Positions 48,294-60,900 are shown, counted from the first letter of the stretch. The stretch is DNA of 64,000 nt from Marchantia polymorpha subsp. ruderalis (GCA_037833965.1 AP031355.1:30839501-30903500), one strand, 5' to 3'. Made by a program: numbers and translations. The notes: generated from the sequence alone by a model not told the origin.

Positions 48294-49370
48294 ATTTTTC
48301 TGTGGAATGTTAGATGACGCGAAAATTGCCTCGGTTGTTGCCTGACTTTGAAACACAGTTGCACAAATTCAGTCATGAGATCGAAATTTAGACAGCCAAA
48401 ACTTTGAATAAAAATTCTATAGAAATTTCTAATATATTGTGAACCTCTCGAAACGTCTTAAAAGAGTTTAGAAATATAATGAAGCCAAGGGAAGGAAAGG
48501 TATTCCATAGTTTTTCGAATTCTTGCCTTATTGATCGCTAATGACTAAGAGACTTTACATCGTACTCTTTATATACCGTCCAAGAGAACCGCATGATCAG
48601 ACTTAGGGTGAGATTTGGGTACTTTAGATAGTGGACTCAGGAGTCTGCCTGGTGGCTTCTACCAGCAATTTGCAGTGTGAACATCCCTAGCCCGAAGACT
48701 CATCCACTATATTTTAGTGGAGGTCTTAGAAGGGGATAGGCTCTATACAGAGCTCAAGCAAATCACTTCAGCTCGGCTTGATGGGGTCTTCCCATCGTTT
48801 GCTGATATCCACCTGGGCCCCGTGTACCTCAGCACAGATTCTTTTAAATAAATTTTTACTATTTTCCAACACGTGCTTAGGTCCATCCTCATTGATAATT
48901 GGCTGAATTGGCCACATTCACATTCACACGTTCTTTGCGCTGCTAGTCTTCCCTGCGTTCATGTGTAAGCCATCTCCTCTCCGTATCAAATTTCGAAAAC
49001 AAATTTAGTGGAACCCTGAAGGATGGAATTGGTAGTAACAAAAACTCTACAAATTAGAATATGTTCTCAATGATGTCAAGCTAGCTATTTTTTTCAAAAT
49101 AAAGGCTCTAGGCTTATCCACTTTTGTCAAACTTTCGGACTACTTATCAACCGAAATTGATGAAGCGTATAAAGTTGAACAACTGAGAATGTCCCATAAA
49201 CAGGTTAAGCTAATTGGACCCATACAGTTGTAGCAAAAGTTTGAAACAAAAACCCGTTGCATCACTTGGATGTACATCTCCAAGTCTACATCTGGTAGCT
49301 GTGAACCTGGGTACGGTACAGGATGCTCATGCGAGCTGCCCTTCGTCAACAGCTACTTCAAGTGTCCCGT
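48294..49370. other. spacer between the SABATH pseudogene and the duplicated ORF
   Basis: No gene seen. Short ORFs only, for example 49140-49349 on the minus strand, without recognisable features. Confidence 0.3.
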
Positions 49371-49880
49371 CTAATTTTCAATTAAATTAAAGAAAGTTGT
49401 TGATGATTCTTTACGTAGGATAATATTATGTCTTTTTGCAGCCTTTGCAGACGCGAGAAAGGAATCCCGTCGATGCTTGGAATGATTGCAATACCACAGT
49501 TCACAACCGTAGATAACGAAGAAATGCCCTCGGACTCCAGGTAAGGCCTTCTTCCCACAATTTCTATCTGTACGATTGAAGAAAGTCTGGCATTGTTGCC
49601 TGTACTCCTCCAATTTGTTAAAAGGGCGTATCGCTTTGTAGATCTCGATACAGCTTCCTTCAGCACGACTTTCATCGTACGATTCTCGACCTTCTTCGTT
49701 GTTGACGTAGACGATGATACTCTGTCTTTTTGCAGCCTTCGTAGACATGAGAAAGGAACCCCGTTGATGCTTGGGATGAACGCAATAGCACATTCCACAA
49801 CCATAAATAAGGCAAAAAATGCCCTCGGACGCCAGAAAAGGCTCCATTCCCGGTAAAAAAAAAAAAAAGGAGAGGGTCAA
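49371..49880 (-). CDS. ORF made of a tandem duplication, function unknown
   Basis: A 169-codon frame contains two similar halves about 98 codons apart: IYGCGMCYCVHPKHQRGSFL and IYGCELWYCNHSKHRRDSFL, each followed by KAAKR. A second minus frame (49804-49382) is also open and shows VVECAIAFIPSINGVPFS and VVNCGIAIIPSIDGIPFS, each followed by an LQKD motif. The changes there are mostly conservative (N/D, V/I, F/I), so this second frame may be the one that was once translated. I do not recognise either protein. The N-terminal part of the longer frame reads through an A-run (49855-49868) and is doubtful. Confidence 0.35.
   Translation of the reverse strand: MTLSFFFFLPGMEPFLASEGIFCLIYGCGMCYCVHPKHQRGSFLMSTKAAKRQSIIVYVNNEEGRESYDESRAEGSCIEIYKAIRPFNKLEEYRQQCQTFFNRTDRNCGKKALPGVRGHFFVIYGCELWYCNHSKHRRDSFLASAKAAKRHNIILRKESSTTFFNLIEN
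49400..49862. repeat. tandem duplication with 294-295 nt period
   Basis: Unit A (about 49400-49560) and unit B (about 49700-49862) share TGTCTTTTTGCAGCCTT, GAGAAAGGAA.CCCGT, GATGCTTGG.ATGA and ATGCCCTCGGAC. They are separated by a unique stretch of about 140 bp. Confidence 0.85.
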
Positions 49881-50617
49881 TCATAATGTCCAGAATAGTG
49901 AGGTCCAGAAAAAAGGGCTTCGTATTCAAGCACGCAAATGGTTGTTATCACGTTACGCTTTTTATCTAGGCCTCAGCTGATGCCAAGAAACTGTTCTGGC
50001 TTCCTAGATATCTTCCTTTCGTATGATCTTCTAACAAATTGACCAAACATGCTTGGCAGGCCATTGGATAAGCACGAAAAAAGGTATTCTTGTCTCTGCA
50101 TTCATTCCTTCACTCTATGCTTCTATTTGCAAAAGGTTGCAGAAGTATATATGACAGAATCTGTTTGGGTATATGAGTTCAAAAGCTGTACGCATGCAAA
50201 CAATCATGGTTGTACCCAGCAACTGCAAAAGATGCCTTTACTCGTATGGAAATATTTTATCCACTATTTGATTTAAAGAGTTGGGAGACATAAGTCAAGT
50301 CTGTGTGCATCTTCACGAATTTCGAATATTTTTTTGATGATTTTAGCATATTTCACACCGGACACGTTAGGTGTTACAGGAGACTATTTCATCCCTGCAC
50401 AGCCGCGATTGTGCGCTACCGGGTCATATCTCTATACATCGACTGGTGCTGAAGTCATTTCACTCCCTACGGCGCCTAGCAAACATCCACGACAGATAAG
50501 TGTCCTGTTATGGTTGTTCTCCCCGGGTTTCATCTACCACTTGAGCGACGTAGAGAGTCTAGAGAAGTGTCAGAGGGCGTAGAGCTGGACAAAACAAATT
50601 TCTCAGCAATGCAATAT

Positions 50618-52350
50618 CTATTTTCTACGCAAAATCAGAAGTGTGAAGGAAAGGAGTTCCGGTGACTCAGATCCGTCTCGCTCAAAAATGACTTTCTCTC
50701 GTGCATATATCTCGCCGAGGGCTTCTTCGAACTTTTGGAAGTAGATCCTTGTCGCTGACTCTCCAATGTATGCTTCCATTGCTTTGAAAGTGGCTCCGCG
50801 ATGCGCATTTGTTTTTGCTCGAGCCGCCTCTCTAGGATCCAGATATACGCGCAACAAGTCTTTTAAGAAGATGGTAGAAATATCCCGTCTCTGAACTTCA
50901 AAGACAGAGCCGTAACTTTCCAACAGCGTATTTACGTCGTCCATGTTGCGAGCGTAAAATGGGTTGTTGAAGTCATCCCTCAATTGTACAGGGACTGTAC
51001 CCTGTCAATGGCCAGTAGCAGCAGTTGTGTAAACTGATGGATGATTAAGGAAGAAACTAAGAAAGTTGCAGCACATCCATTTCGGGGAAAATGGGTGTTT
51101 TGCTACAAGCAACAGAGGTGCGGTTAAAATAGACACTATAGCTGGTGTGGACAAAAATATCTGTCTAGATTTTGTCATGCATTTTACCTCACGAACCAGG
51201 GAATCCCAAACATCGTCTTCACAATCTTCCGGATTGCTCGTCGGGGCGTATTAAGAAAATCATGAAGAGTAATCCTCCGGGCCCAATTTCATGAGCCCTG
51301 GCGGCAAGGAATCTGTCGAGATCTCTCTTTGCCTGCTCTGCAAAAGCTTCTTTCGTAGCCAAGCTTGACCGTTTAATCTGAGTGTTACCACCGTTGTAAG
51401 CTGGAGACGCTTTATCTCGAACTGCGGCCGGAATCTGAAAATTTTCCAGAAGCAACGCAAATTCATAAATCCCACTTAAATAGTTGCTTGTGGACTCCAG
51501 ATCTTTGCCTTGGCTTCCCAGATTAAACCCTAGATACGTCCATATGAGAAATTGTAATCAGTCTCCTCATTATATTTTTAACTGCCTGGTCCTTTCCAGC
51601 ACACGCTGCTGCTTCTTGAATGGTCGGAGCGAATGAGAATGGATTGCGAAATAACGCAATATTAGAGAAGGACTTGGAGTGAGTCTGATAGCTAGCCGAA
51701 CTAAAGTTCCTCAGAGTACAAGTGAACTTGTATGAAGAATCAACTGCGATCGCTTAAACGAGACGTGATTAAGTGTTGTAGGAGTAACTTACTATACTGG
51801 ACAGGAACTGACATCAGGAAGCGTTCATGAGTACCTCAGAGAGCCAGTGAAGAGCGAAGGTCGAGAGAGCAATGTTGATGGTGGACTTGGGAAAGAGGCG
51901 ATCATAGAAGGAACCAGGAACGGCTGCCGACATATATTTCTGGACCTTCTCCTCATCAGAACGAGGTTGTGAAAATAGGAACTTAATCAGCGTGTTGAAA
52001 TCGGTGTTCGGTAAGTCCTGGAAGTAGACTTGTATCTCTGGGCCAGAACTGGTATCCACCTCTGCTTCCTTGTATCTCGCCCGTACCTGCTCGATCACTG
52101 CTTCCACGTTACGTATGGTGTTCGGGCCGGACGAGCAACCCAGGTCTGCGATTCTAAAAACCTGATCACGATCCGTCAAACTCATGGACTTTATATCTTC
52201 GAATAACTTGGGCAGGGTCATGGCGACCATTCGTGCTTGCCATGTTGAATTTTGGGCGTCGCTGTTCTCTCCATCTCCTCCTGTCATTCCCGAAAACATG
52301 AAGTCCAACTTTCCGGTAGAAGGATCAGAAGAAGTTGTATCTTGCCCCAT
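50618..52350 (-). pseudogene. SABATH methyltransferase gene 2, frameshift in exon 2
   Basis: Minus-strand exons are 52350-51835, 51434-51188 and 51001-50618, with GT-AG introns at the same positions and phase as gene 1. Exon 1 carries GMTGGDGENSDAQNSTWQ, RIADLGCSSGPNTIRN, YFQDLPNTDFNTLI and VPGSFYDRLFP, ending FALHWLSE. Exon 2 has IPAAVRDKASPAYNGGNTQ and HEIGPGGLLFMIFLIRPDE, after which the frame changes: NPEDCEDDVWDSLVRE is in another frame and leads to the donor. Exon 2 is 247 bases, one more or two fewer than a multiple of three, at about 51239. Exon 3 ends LTLLILRRK before TAG. The N-terminal SYA motif reads SDA. Everything else looks sound, so the frameshift is either a young mutation or a sequencing error; without it the protein would have about 382 residues. 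The acid substrate is unknown. Confidence 0.85.
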
Positions 52351-52613
52351 TATGAAATGGAAGGTGAGCCTGCTGGGTGCTGCTGCTCCGTTCTGCCACG
52401 CAGAAACTCTCGATCTTTTCTTCTGTATTATATGGATTAGGAGCCGAATTCGACTTCTGGGAAGGATCCGAAGAGAGCCCGATTGCAGTCCCCTCCACCA
52501 ATCTTGTTATACTCTATCCTGAATCTGAAGTACTTCACCCATACTTCTCCTCCACATGCTCTGCTTGGGAGAAGCAGTCAAACTCACCCTACAAAAACCA
52601 CAACTGAGTATTA

Positions 52614-52758
52614 TACTTCCTGATCGGTGGTTTGTACTCCACATCCTTTTAAAGGATGTGGAGTACAAACCACCACCAGAGATGTGGGGCACGCCCCCCG
52701 CCCCCCGCCAGAAAAATCCTGGCTCCGCCCCTGAGTACACACCACCGATCAGGAAGTA
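52614..52758. mobile_element. short inverted-repeat element (MITE-like) upstream of SABATH gene 2
   Basis: The ends TACTTCCTGATCGGTGGT (52614 on) and ACCACCGATCAGGAAGTA (to 52758) are part of 26-bp inverted repeats with one mismatch. Taking TA as target duplication (52614-52615 and 52757-52758) gives a 141-bp element as in the Tc1/mariner group. The inside is composite: a palindrome on the left and a GC-rich piece on the right. The minus strand of the latter begins CAGGGGCGGAGCCAGGATTT (52733 leftwards), the kind of end seen in some hAT-like elements. It stands about 260 bp upstream of the ATG of SABATH gene 2. Confidence 0.7.
52626..52674. repeat. perfect 24-bp palindrome with a single-base centre
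   Basis: The left arm 52626-52649 begins GGTGGTTTGTACTCCACATC. It is the exact complement of 52651-52674, around the base T at 52650. The left arm overlaps the left terminal repeat of the element. Confidence 0.9.
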
Positions 52759-55483
52759 TCGAGAGAAAGGGGACTGAGGGAGGGGAGTGGAGGAAGGTGG
52801 ATGATTTTGAACCGGAGCTTTCAGTACATATTACTATATTGCTGAACTACAGTACTACCATGCTTTCTCTCAGGTGTAGAAGTCAGCTCCAGAGACAGTC
52901 CATTTGCAATTACAAAGTTCAAGTACAACAGCCGAAACCCTGTGACAACTCAGACAGCGATCAGTATATGTCATATATTTTTATGATATAATGTTTATAC
53001 TGTGATAAATACGTAATAAGAAGTATTGGACAGAATTTTCTTACATTCTTTGTAAAGTATCATGTTTGAAGGAATTATAAGTAAACTTGTCCAAATATGA
53101 ATAAAGATAGAATATTACAGAGATTTTTAGAAATTTTAACTAAGATGTGAAGTAGAGTAGGTTGAGCTTTAGATGATTCCTATGATCTGAGAATTTGTAA
53201 GTCTCTTTGCAATATCCATACAGCACTTCTTCTACCCTGTCTAAACTTGCATTTGGACAATAAAGTACTTGCAAATTAGTAGAATAATTATACAACTAAC
53301 CTTATTACTGTTAAGAGTTAAGAGTTAAGTGAGGTCCTCTGATAATTCGCGTTGGTTTCATCTCAATTTATGAAATTGGTTAAACTGTCATTTCATAAAA
53401 CAACTCACGAAAGCAATGGTTGACACTTTCAGTATATAAATAAATACTTGTTACCCACCACCATTAGTAGCTAGCTACGTAATGACTGTTTAGCACTTTG
53501 AGGTTTGAGTTTTTTCTCACTTCATTAGTTTTGGTGCTTTGATTGTTAACTTGTTTAGACGCTTTTTCAATTCATACCTTGACACTTATAAGGTTTTGGA
53601 ACTTTTGGGTTTGTCTCTTCCAATGTTTAGGCTAGCAGTAATTTTATTCAAAAATAGCATATACGTCCAAACATAGCTCTCCGGAAACCAAAATTAAGAG
53701 AGTTGTAACCAGAGTGATATAGACTGAAGGTTTTAAGAAAACTATACGTTGTTTTCTCATATATATGGAAAGTAGTATTCATTTGACGACCATTTCACAC
53801 TTGTTTTTCCATGGAATCATACAAAACGGTAGAACTGGTGTGAAAATGGGGGGAGTTGAATTAAACATTGCCAAATAATATGTTTTTGGTGAATATTATT
53901 GGTAAGAGCTACAAATCAAATATAAGCTTTAGTTTTGGACAAGACTTTTAGACTTAAAACCTTACTTTCAATCACAAAACTTAAAAATATTTTCAAAGAG
54001 ATAATCACTTATTGTATAATTGAATTAAAATATAAGTTGAAATACGATCATTGATACATAGCGATATTCGACACTATATTTGAAATAAGTTGATGAATAC
54101 GATCATTATATTAGAACATATTAGGATATTTAACACAGGTTTTAATCCCAAGCCCTAAACCCAAAATTTTATTCATTGTTCTTATAAAAGATATTGATTT
54201 TCAAAATTTTGAAGAGGAAAAAAATGAAGTAATAATACATACCAGATATTACTCTCCGTAACTATGTTGTATACACCATTATCATGACATACAATAACGT
54301 GATATATTATATACTGATTGATGACTTATAGAAAAAAAGATGATATAATCTACACTATACTCTTCATTTAATTCTGCACCCAATGCAAATAGTCGAGATC
54401 ACATCAAACATAAAATTTCATCCAAAACTAGATTTAGATCTAAGTGTAAGGTGTAAGACAAAAATACTAAATCGGTTTTTTTAAGAATTAAAATTGCCTA
54501 AGTACCAAAATTTATCATACTTATGTGACCAAGTGTGGTTCCAAGTGATAAGGAATGTCTTGCTCGAAATAAATTCAAAAGAGAAACTCAAAGAGACCTT
54601 CTTTGAGGTCTCCAACCGTAAGTCTATATAAGAGTATATTAACGGAGATGAATGTTCGAGATCTACTTCGGGGACAACATTCGGATAACAACGGGACAAA
54701 GGGGACAGGTTCCCCTACATTATTCCTGCTCCTCTGATACCTACTTTCAGACCGAGGAAGGGAAGTTTGGAATCACGAACATCTTCCATGCAAATCTTGC
54801 TTGACATTCTGCCCCATCTCTATTAAGCAAATAAATACCTCTTTTTTTTGCTTGTGAGTTTGGAGTTGTGATGATCGTGATCTTCCACAATGTAGACCTA
54901 TTCATACATATTCGCTGGCCCTCCCCAATCCCCAGCATTCTGGCTACTACCTCCAGAAACATTTGTTCGATGGACTGGCGTCTGTTGTGCTTTTTTATAG
55001 CATGTCGAGGTTTTATGTAATGTTCGATGCTTGTTTTGAAGAATCTCGGATTCTCATATATTACTTCTGTCCTCTGGATGGAGGTTCTTTTGGTGACAAA
55101 ACTATCAGAGAATCTGGCTTCACAGACCGTTATCTCTATATATTCTTGCGGTATATGAACACATAGTCTTCGCGAGAACCGTTAATGTCAGACTGCAAAG
55201 TCTAGACGTCGAGTCTAATTCACTACGTCTCCAGTTGCATATGTCGTATCAGTAATCAACTACTAGAAAGGTTTTTCTACCTCAACTGTTCTGTGGTGTT
55301 TTAGAAAATGTTTGAAAAGGCTAAAGAAAGTACACACAAATCCTTGCACGAAAGACTTCCCATATTGAGATCTGAATTTAGTTATAACGAGAGCGGTTTT
55401 CGTGGTGTTGCTGCATCAGCTGCACTTTCTGAGTTTCCATCACTTGATCAGTAGATCTGGATAGGAGAAAGTTCCGAGGACTT
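52759..55483. other. AT-rich intergenic region
   Basis: No supported gene. The 60-75 codon ORFs have no recognisable domains. AAGAGTT is repeated in tandem near 53310. Confidence 0.3.
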
Positions 55484-56248
55484 TTAAGCGTACTGATCAC
55501 CAGGACAATGTCCATTGCAGTTAGTTTCATACGTTCTAGAGTGAGAATATGATGTATCCATAGCAGCAGGATTTAGATCGCAATGGATACTCCATTGAAC
55601 GCAGTACGAATAGTTGTATGTAGATCCCTCTCCTTTAGACTTTTTTAGGATTTCTAGACGAATTGCATTCGAAAAACATAATGAATATTTGCCTGAAGCC
55701 ACTTGTTCAAACATAAACCGCTTTCATAATGCGCTTGTAAGTGACCTCGGTTGCAGGGTTGTCGAGCTTCCAGGTCCTTAACCAGCCTGTAAACTTTAGC
55801 ATCCTGATCAGGCACGCGCAGAACATCCGCTTGCTTCACGGAAACTTGAATCAATGAATTGGACACGTCTTCCGATTCTTTCAGATTCCTCCCATTGTTA
55901 AGGTTGCCACGGCCAGAAGATGGCAACCCGTTGATTCTTGGAGATAGGCCATGCATGGACAATTTCCATGGCAGTCGACAGAATTTTATTGATATCCAAC
56001 CTCCTATAACCACTTCCTATTGTTTTACGGGACTCATAACGCACGAGATGCATAACTTCTTTGCTAAAGCGACGAGGTAGCCGCTTTTGGGCTTCCTCCA
56101 TACAGAAAGACATCCATACAAAGACATCCGTGTGCCAACGGACGTTGCTCCTTCTGTCCCATGAAAGAACAAATTCTGAGCAAGAGGAATCCGGCCCGGC
56201 TTGTAGACTTAGCAGAAACCCTCGTGTAGCTCCAAAAGTAAGTGGCAT
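55484..56248 (-). other. cluster of overlapping ORFs, possible gene relic
   Basis: Three minus frames of 116 (56248-55898), 119 (56013-55654) and 76 codons (55714-55484) overlap and could together be one frameshifted gene. Segments with protein-like composition are RWHTDVFVWMSFCMEEAQKR, SKEVMHLVRYESRKTIG, DVLRVPDQDAKVYRLVKDLE and SKGEGSTYNYSYCVQ. I do not recognise a family and see no repeated or catalytic motif. The base composition here is less AT-rich than the flanks. Confidence 0.25.
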
Positions 56249-57835
56249 TGCTCATGAGAATCACAACTAAAACCCGCAGGACATAGAAACGTCTCTTAGT
56301 GGAGCACCTACAATCCGTGAACAAGAAAACCGACGCCTTTGCAATGTCTGTTATTACCTGCTCAATCGTCAGTCTATATTTAGTTGGATTGGTCTCAGAA
56401 CCTTCCTCTCGCCGGATGCGATGCTCCAGCTTTTTTCAGCGAGGTTTGGATCTTTGTCGGAAAGAAGCACTTTCTTCTTGGTCTCTGCCTCTCGCCGGAG
56501 CCTCTGTCTCGACTCTACTAGACGTGTAGCTGAGCACGACGTTGCAGGATGCTAATTAAAGGAAAAGAATGACAAATGTATATTGTGTATAAATGGACTG
56601 CTGCATGTTTCCTGATTGTAGTTGAACATGTCTAGATGTTAAAGTGAATGCAGAGGAACCCAGTCTGCGCTTGCTTGGAATGAGGGAGCTGTTGTTGTAC
56701 TCGATCGTGTATGTGCATTAAGATTCATGAACAGATCTACAGCTGGAGCTTTTCATCGTGGCCAAGTTCCCTGTAGCTATTTATTGACCGAAGACCCAAG
56801 GCAGGAAGCTGCTTCGAAATTGGAAGAACAGAGGATAAGATGAAAACAGAGTTGGAAAGTTTCATCATCTCATCATCAGAGTTTTTTCTGATAACTCATC
56901 TTCAATATAAAAGGGTTTTATTAACTTACAGTGTCATTATTAAGCGTTGTTTCGCAAAATTGTTTGGTTCATCACTCAATTTAAAACTTCAAACACATTC
57001 AAATTTACTATAAAAAAAAATCTATATTTATAAAACAAGATCTCACACAAAGAAAATTTTAAATTTGTTTCGAATACTAATGTTTACATCTCCATTTACA
57101 ATATATTAATATTCATCATTAAAAATAATGAAAATATTATAAAATTTTGGTACGTATCACTAGATTTTATTTAAAAATGTATAACAACATGTCATTGTTC
57201 TATTTAAATATTCTAGAAAAAAATTTCCCCATGCTAAGATGATGATATGTCATTGCAGATTTTAAAATTTCAATTTGCCAATAACTTTAATTTACAATCT
57301 ATCCAACCAATCATATCATTTTATTTGGTCTTATAAAGAGATCTTTAGAATTTTAATATTTTTTAATTAGTTTTGATAATATAATTTATAAAAGATTGCC
57401 TCTAATTTCGATCTTTGATAAAGTTAAAAATGTTTATGCTATTCAAAATTTATACAAAGTCTAATTATTTTGTCAAATATAGCTTAACTTTGTCAGAATT
57501 AAACTACCTATGATCAAAATTTTGAAATATTTTTATAGCTAAAATATATATTTAATTAAAATATTTACAATCAAATAATTTCATAAATTTATATATTTAT
57601 TGCTAAATATGTGGTTTTTTCATGGAATTAAACTACACACCTTCGTTATAAAAATCCCCTAATTATGCAATTATATTGCAATGTTGACACACATGAACAA
57701 ATAAATTTTCAATTTTTTATGATTTTCAACATCTACATAGCTAATAATAAAAACTGCCATTGTATATTTTCGCAATTACAAATTAATTTCTGACTTAACC
57801 TTGAGATTTTCAACAAAAAAAATCACACGTTTTAC

Positions 57836-57855
57836 GTAATTTTATTTAATGATTT

Positions 57856-57902
<47 letters not shown>

Positions 57903-57970
57903 AAACTTTTTTACGAAAAGTAATTTTATTTAATGATATATATATATATATGTTAAACTTTTTTACAAAA
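57836..57970. repeat. duplicated block with TA microsatellite of unequal length
   Basis: The block TAATTTTATTTAATGAT, then (TA)n, then GTTAAACTTTTTTAC occurs twice in tandem. The first has an alternating AT run of 42 nt (57858-57899), the second only about 16 nt (57936-57951). Confidence 0.9.
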
Positions 57971-60900
57971 AAAATATTTTAAGATTCAATGAAATTATAA
58001 ATTTGCATTGGATCAATTTTTATTTTTTGTTTGTCAAAAATCTTGAACATAATTTTTTTTCAAGATATATGCAAGTTGATAAAACTTTGAAATGAGAAAC
58101 TAAAGATAGATTAGCATCCTAAGAATGATTGATGTTGAAGTTTGCAAGTTCGTTCTAGCATACTTGTCTTGGGTTAATCAAAAAAATTTGTCATTCCAAT
58201 TTTTTTCAATTTTCATCTTCAAGACCATCATTGCTAATTGAGAAATTTTTTTCTCAACTCAAAAATCAAAGCCTTCTAAAATTATAGACACCAAAGTTTA
58301 TCTTGTTGCAATAAGTATGTTATTCACATAGCGTATTAGAACAATAAATTAATACCTTTTCATTTTATTTTATATCTATCAAGGATCAAACACTCCGATT
58401 AATTTTTTGCAATCTAATGAAATCATCAAATTGCTTATTTCATTACCCACAAGTTTTTTTTAACCATTTAAAGCTTTTAGCGATCTGCAAATTATAAAAC
58501 CTAAATTCTTTTGGCACAAAACTTGTAGGCTATTTCATGAAGTTTATCTGGGTTAAATTATTTATAAAAAAAAAATTTCATTCATTTAATTTAGATTAAG
58601 ATCAGACAATGTAATAGTTACACACAAATAGTAGCATATATACATAGGATGAGTATAATGTAAAAGTCTACTTTTGTTGCTATAACGGTCTGTCTTTTAT
58701 GTAGAAAGTGTTAGATTCAAACTTAAGAGAAATAGCATGTCGCATGATAAACAAAAGCCAAATTATAATTTGTTCATCACCAATTGCAAATACATTTTTT
58801 AACTTCTTAACAAACAAATCCTTGTACTCTATTCTTAAACTTTTGGAGTTAGGATTTAATTCAAGTTTTTGTGATAATTCTTCCTAATTTGACCTTAGTT
58901 TGTGATAACTATATAAGAGAAGTCACAAAAGCTCTTGGTGACACTTTTTTAGGTTTTTCAGTCAAGCCGGAGGTCATTCATGTACGTAGCTTGTTGTCTT
59001 TACCGTTTGTGAATGTGTTCGGACGGGTTTAGCTGCACAAACTTATACATAGCCCCTATATAGAGCCTTCATAGACCCAGGCAGGTGTCATCCTGCAGTG
59101 ACCCGTGACGGAAGTTCTTCTTTTCGCTGCGACTCTCCTCTTTTGGACCAAAGATGGAAGATTGTGCGGGCAGGCTAACCGGGCAGGTTTTTCATTCGCA
59201 CTCAATTTTCCGGTGGAGCATCAAAGTGATTGAATTAGATCGCTCTGCTTTCCGGCAGACAGATCTAACGATGGACTATAAGAACACTTTGCGGGGAGGG
59301 TCGGCGGACCCGACAACCATGTAGATGGGATGCCCTCAACCGGAATGAATGACTCATCTGAAAATGGCAGGAAAGGGCAAACTATCTTCCTCGGTATACT
59401 GGTATAGAACAAATTTATGCACTGAAGAGGACGATATTTGATTCGACTCCAGCAACATCAAGACCGGCTGATGGTCAAACCAAAGCAACTCGCATGTACA
59501 AGAGACGATTCTTGAAGTGTTGTACTTAAAGCTACAAAAGAAAAAACGCACTTGAGATTCTTGGTTAAGTCCGTAACACTCATGATCAGTAAGTCATGAA
59601 TTGAGGGTATCTTCTGTAAGAAGATTTTCATTACCAAGAAGAACTTGCAAAGCCCATAATTTATGAGCATACGAGGAGTTTGTAGAACTGGTTATTTGAG
59701 AGGTCAAAAGTTTGGACCTCAGATGGATCAGATCATTCCGAGTGAAATTTACAGCAGAAAAAATATGAGATTCATGCCCTACACGTATTACTGGGCTAGT
59801 CACACTCTGTCTAGAAAACTGTTAATAAGGAGGCGTGCAGAATTTAATATCTTGACGGATCCTCTCTATCTGGTTACATTCATTTCAATTTCAGTATGAT
59901 CTACAGCAGAGTATTAATTATGTCACAGGTAAAGTCCAACATTACGGTACATGGAGACCTGACAACAGCGTTCCAAATCTGATTAAAATTTTTCTTCTTT
60001 GATAATCTTCGAGGGCTCTTGCTCAATTTCTGAACGAAAGGGAGATATGTCGATGAACCAGACTCTTAATAAAAGGATGCCTGAGACGTGCTTGAGCTTA
60101 GTCTATTCTTATGTATGGATATAAGAGAGAGTGACAATCTTTTAAGTTCCTGACACTTTTTCTGATCTATGGTAACATTTATACAAACTGTACCCGTTGA
60201 TATGAACCTGCTATGACCTAAAGACCATAGACTCCTCGCCCTGGCTGAGCAAGTGCTACTTCACGTCTCTCAAGAGTATAGATCATCTATTAAATTCCAC
60301 AGTACCGAGTGTTGAATCTAAACTATTGATTCCAATTTCGGGTATATGAGCGTTTCAAGCGTACACAGAATCGGATGTAACAAGTTCAGATATTTACCTG
60401 GACCTCATATGGGCAACAGATCTTGCTCCTTTAAATGAATGGAGGGTAAATACATTTCCTTCACACAACGAATGAGAGAAGAGCACCTACAAGTGATATG
60501 AAAATGTGACATATTAAGGAGTTTTACCAAGCTATGCATGTTTCCTTTGTCAGTTGTCAGGTTCAGTGATCAAGTTACATTGCGATACAAAGCAGAATCG
60601 CAATCGAAGTTTGATCCAAATCTATGAAAAAATTCAAACATCAATTAAAATTGGTCGGAACATACAGTAAGTTTCTTCATCCGACAGCAATTAATACAAA
60701 ATGAGCTATATGTTTCACAATTACATCTCACATCTCTGCGTTTATAAACACACAGAAATAGGCGGGGGATATTGTTTGAACAAGAAATGACTTTTTATGG
60801 AGAAGGTAGTCCCGATTCCTTTTCTTTGTATCTCTTATCATTGAACTAGATTTGTTGAGTATGTTTCTCTCCCTTTCATGTGACCCTATATTTTTGCTTT

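Noticed and set aside
51219..51300. Rescue of SABATH gene 2 by alternative splicing in exon 2
   Set aside because: No GT donor in the first frame leads in phase to exon 3, and the downstream part has clear family similarity up to the normal donor.
55484..56248. Cytochrome P450 or kinase fragment
   Set aside because: No heme-binding Cys motif, ExxR, glycine loop or HRD-like motif could be found in any frame.
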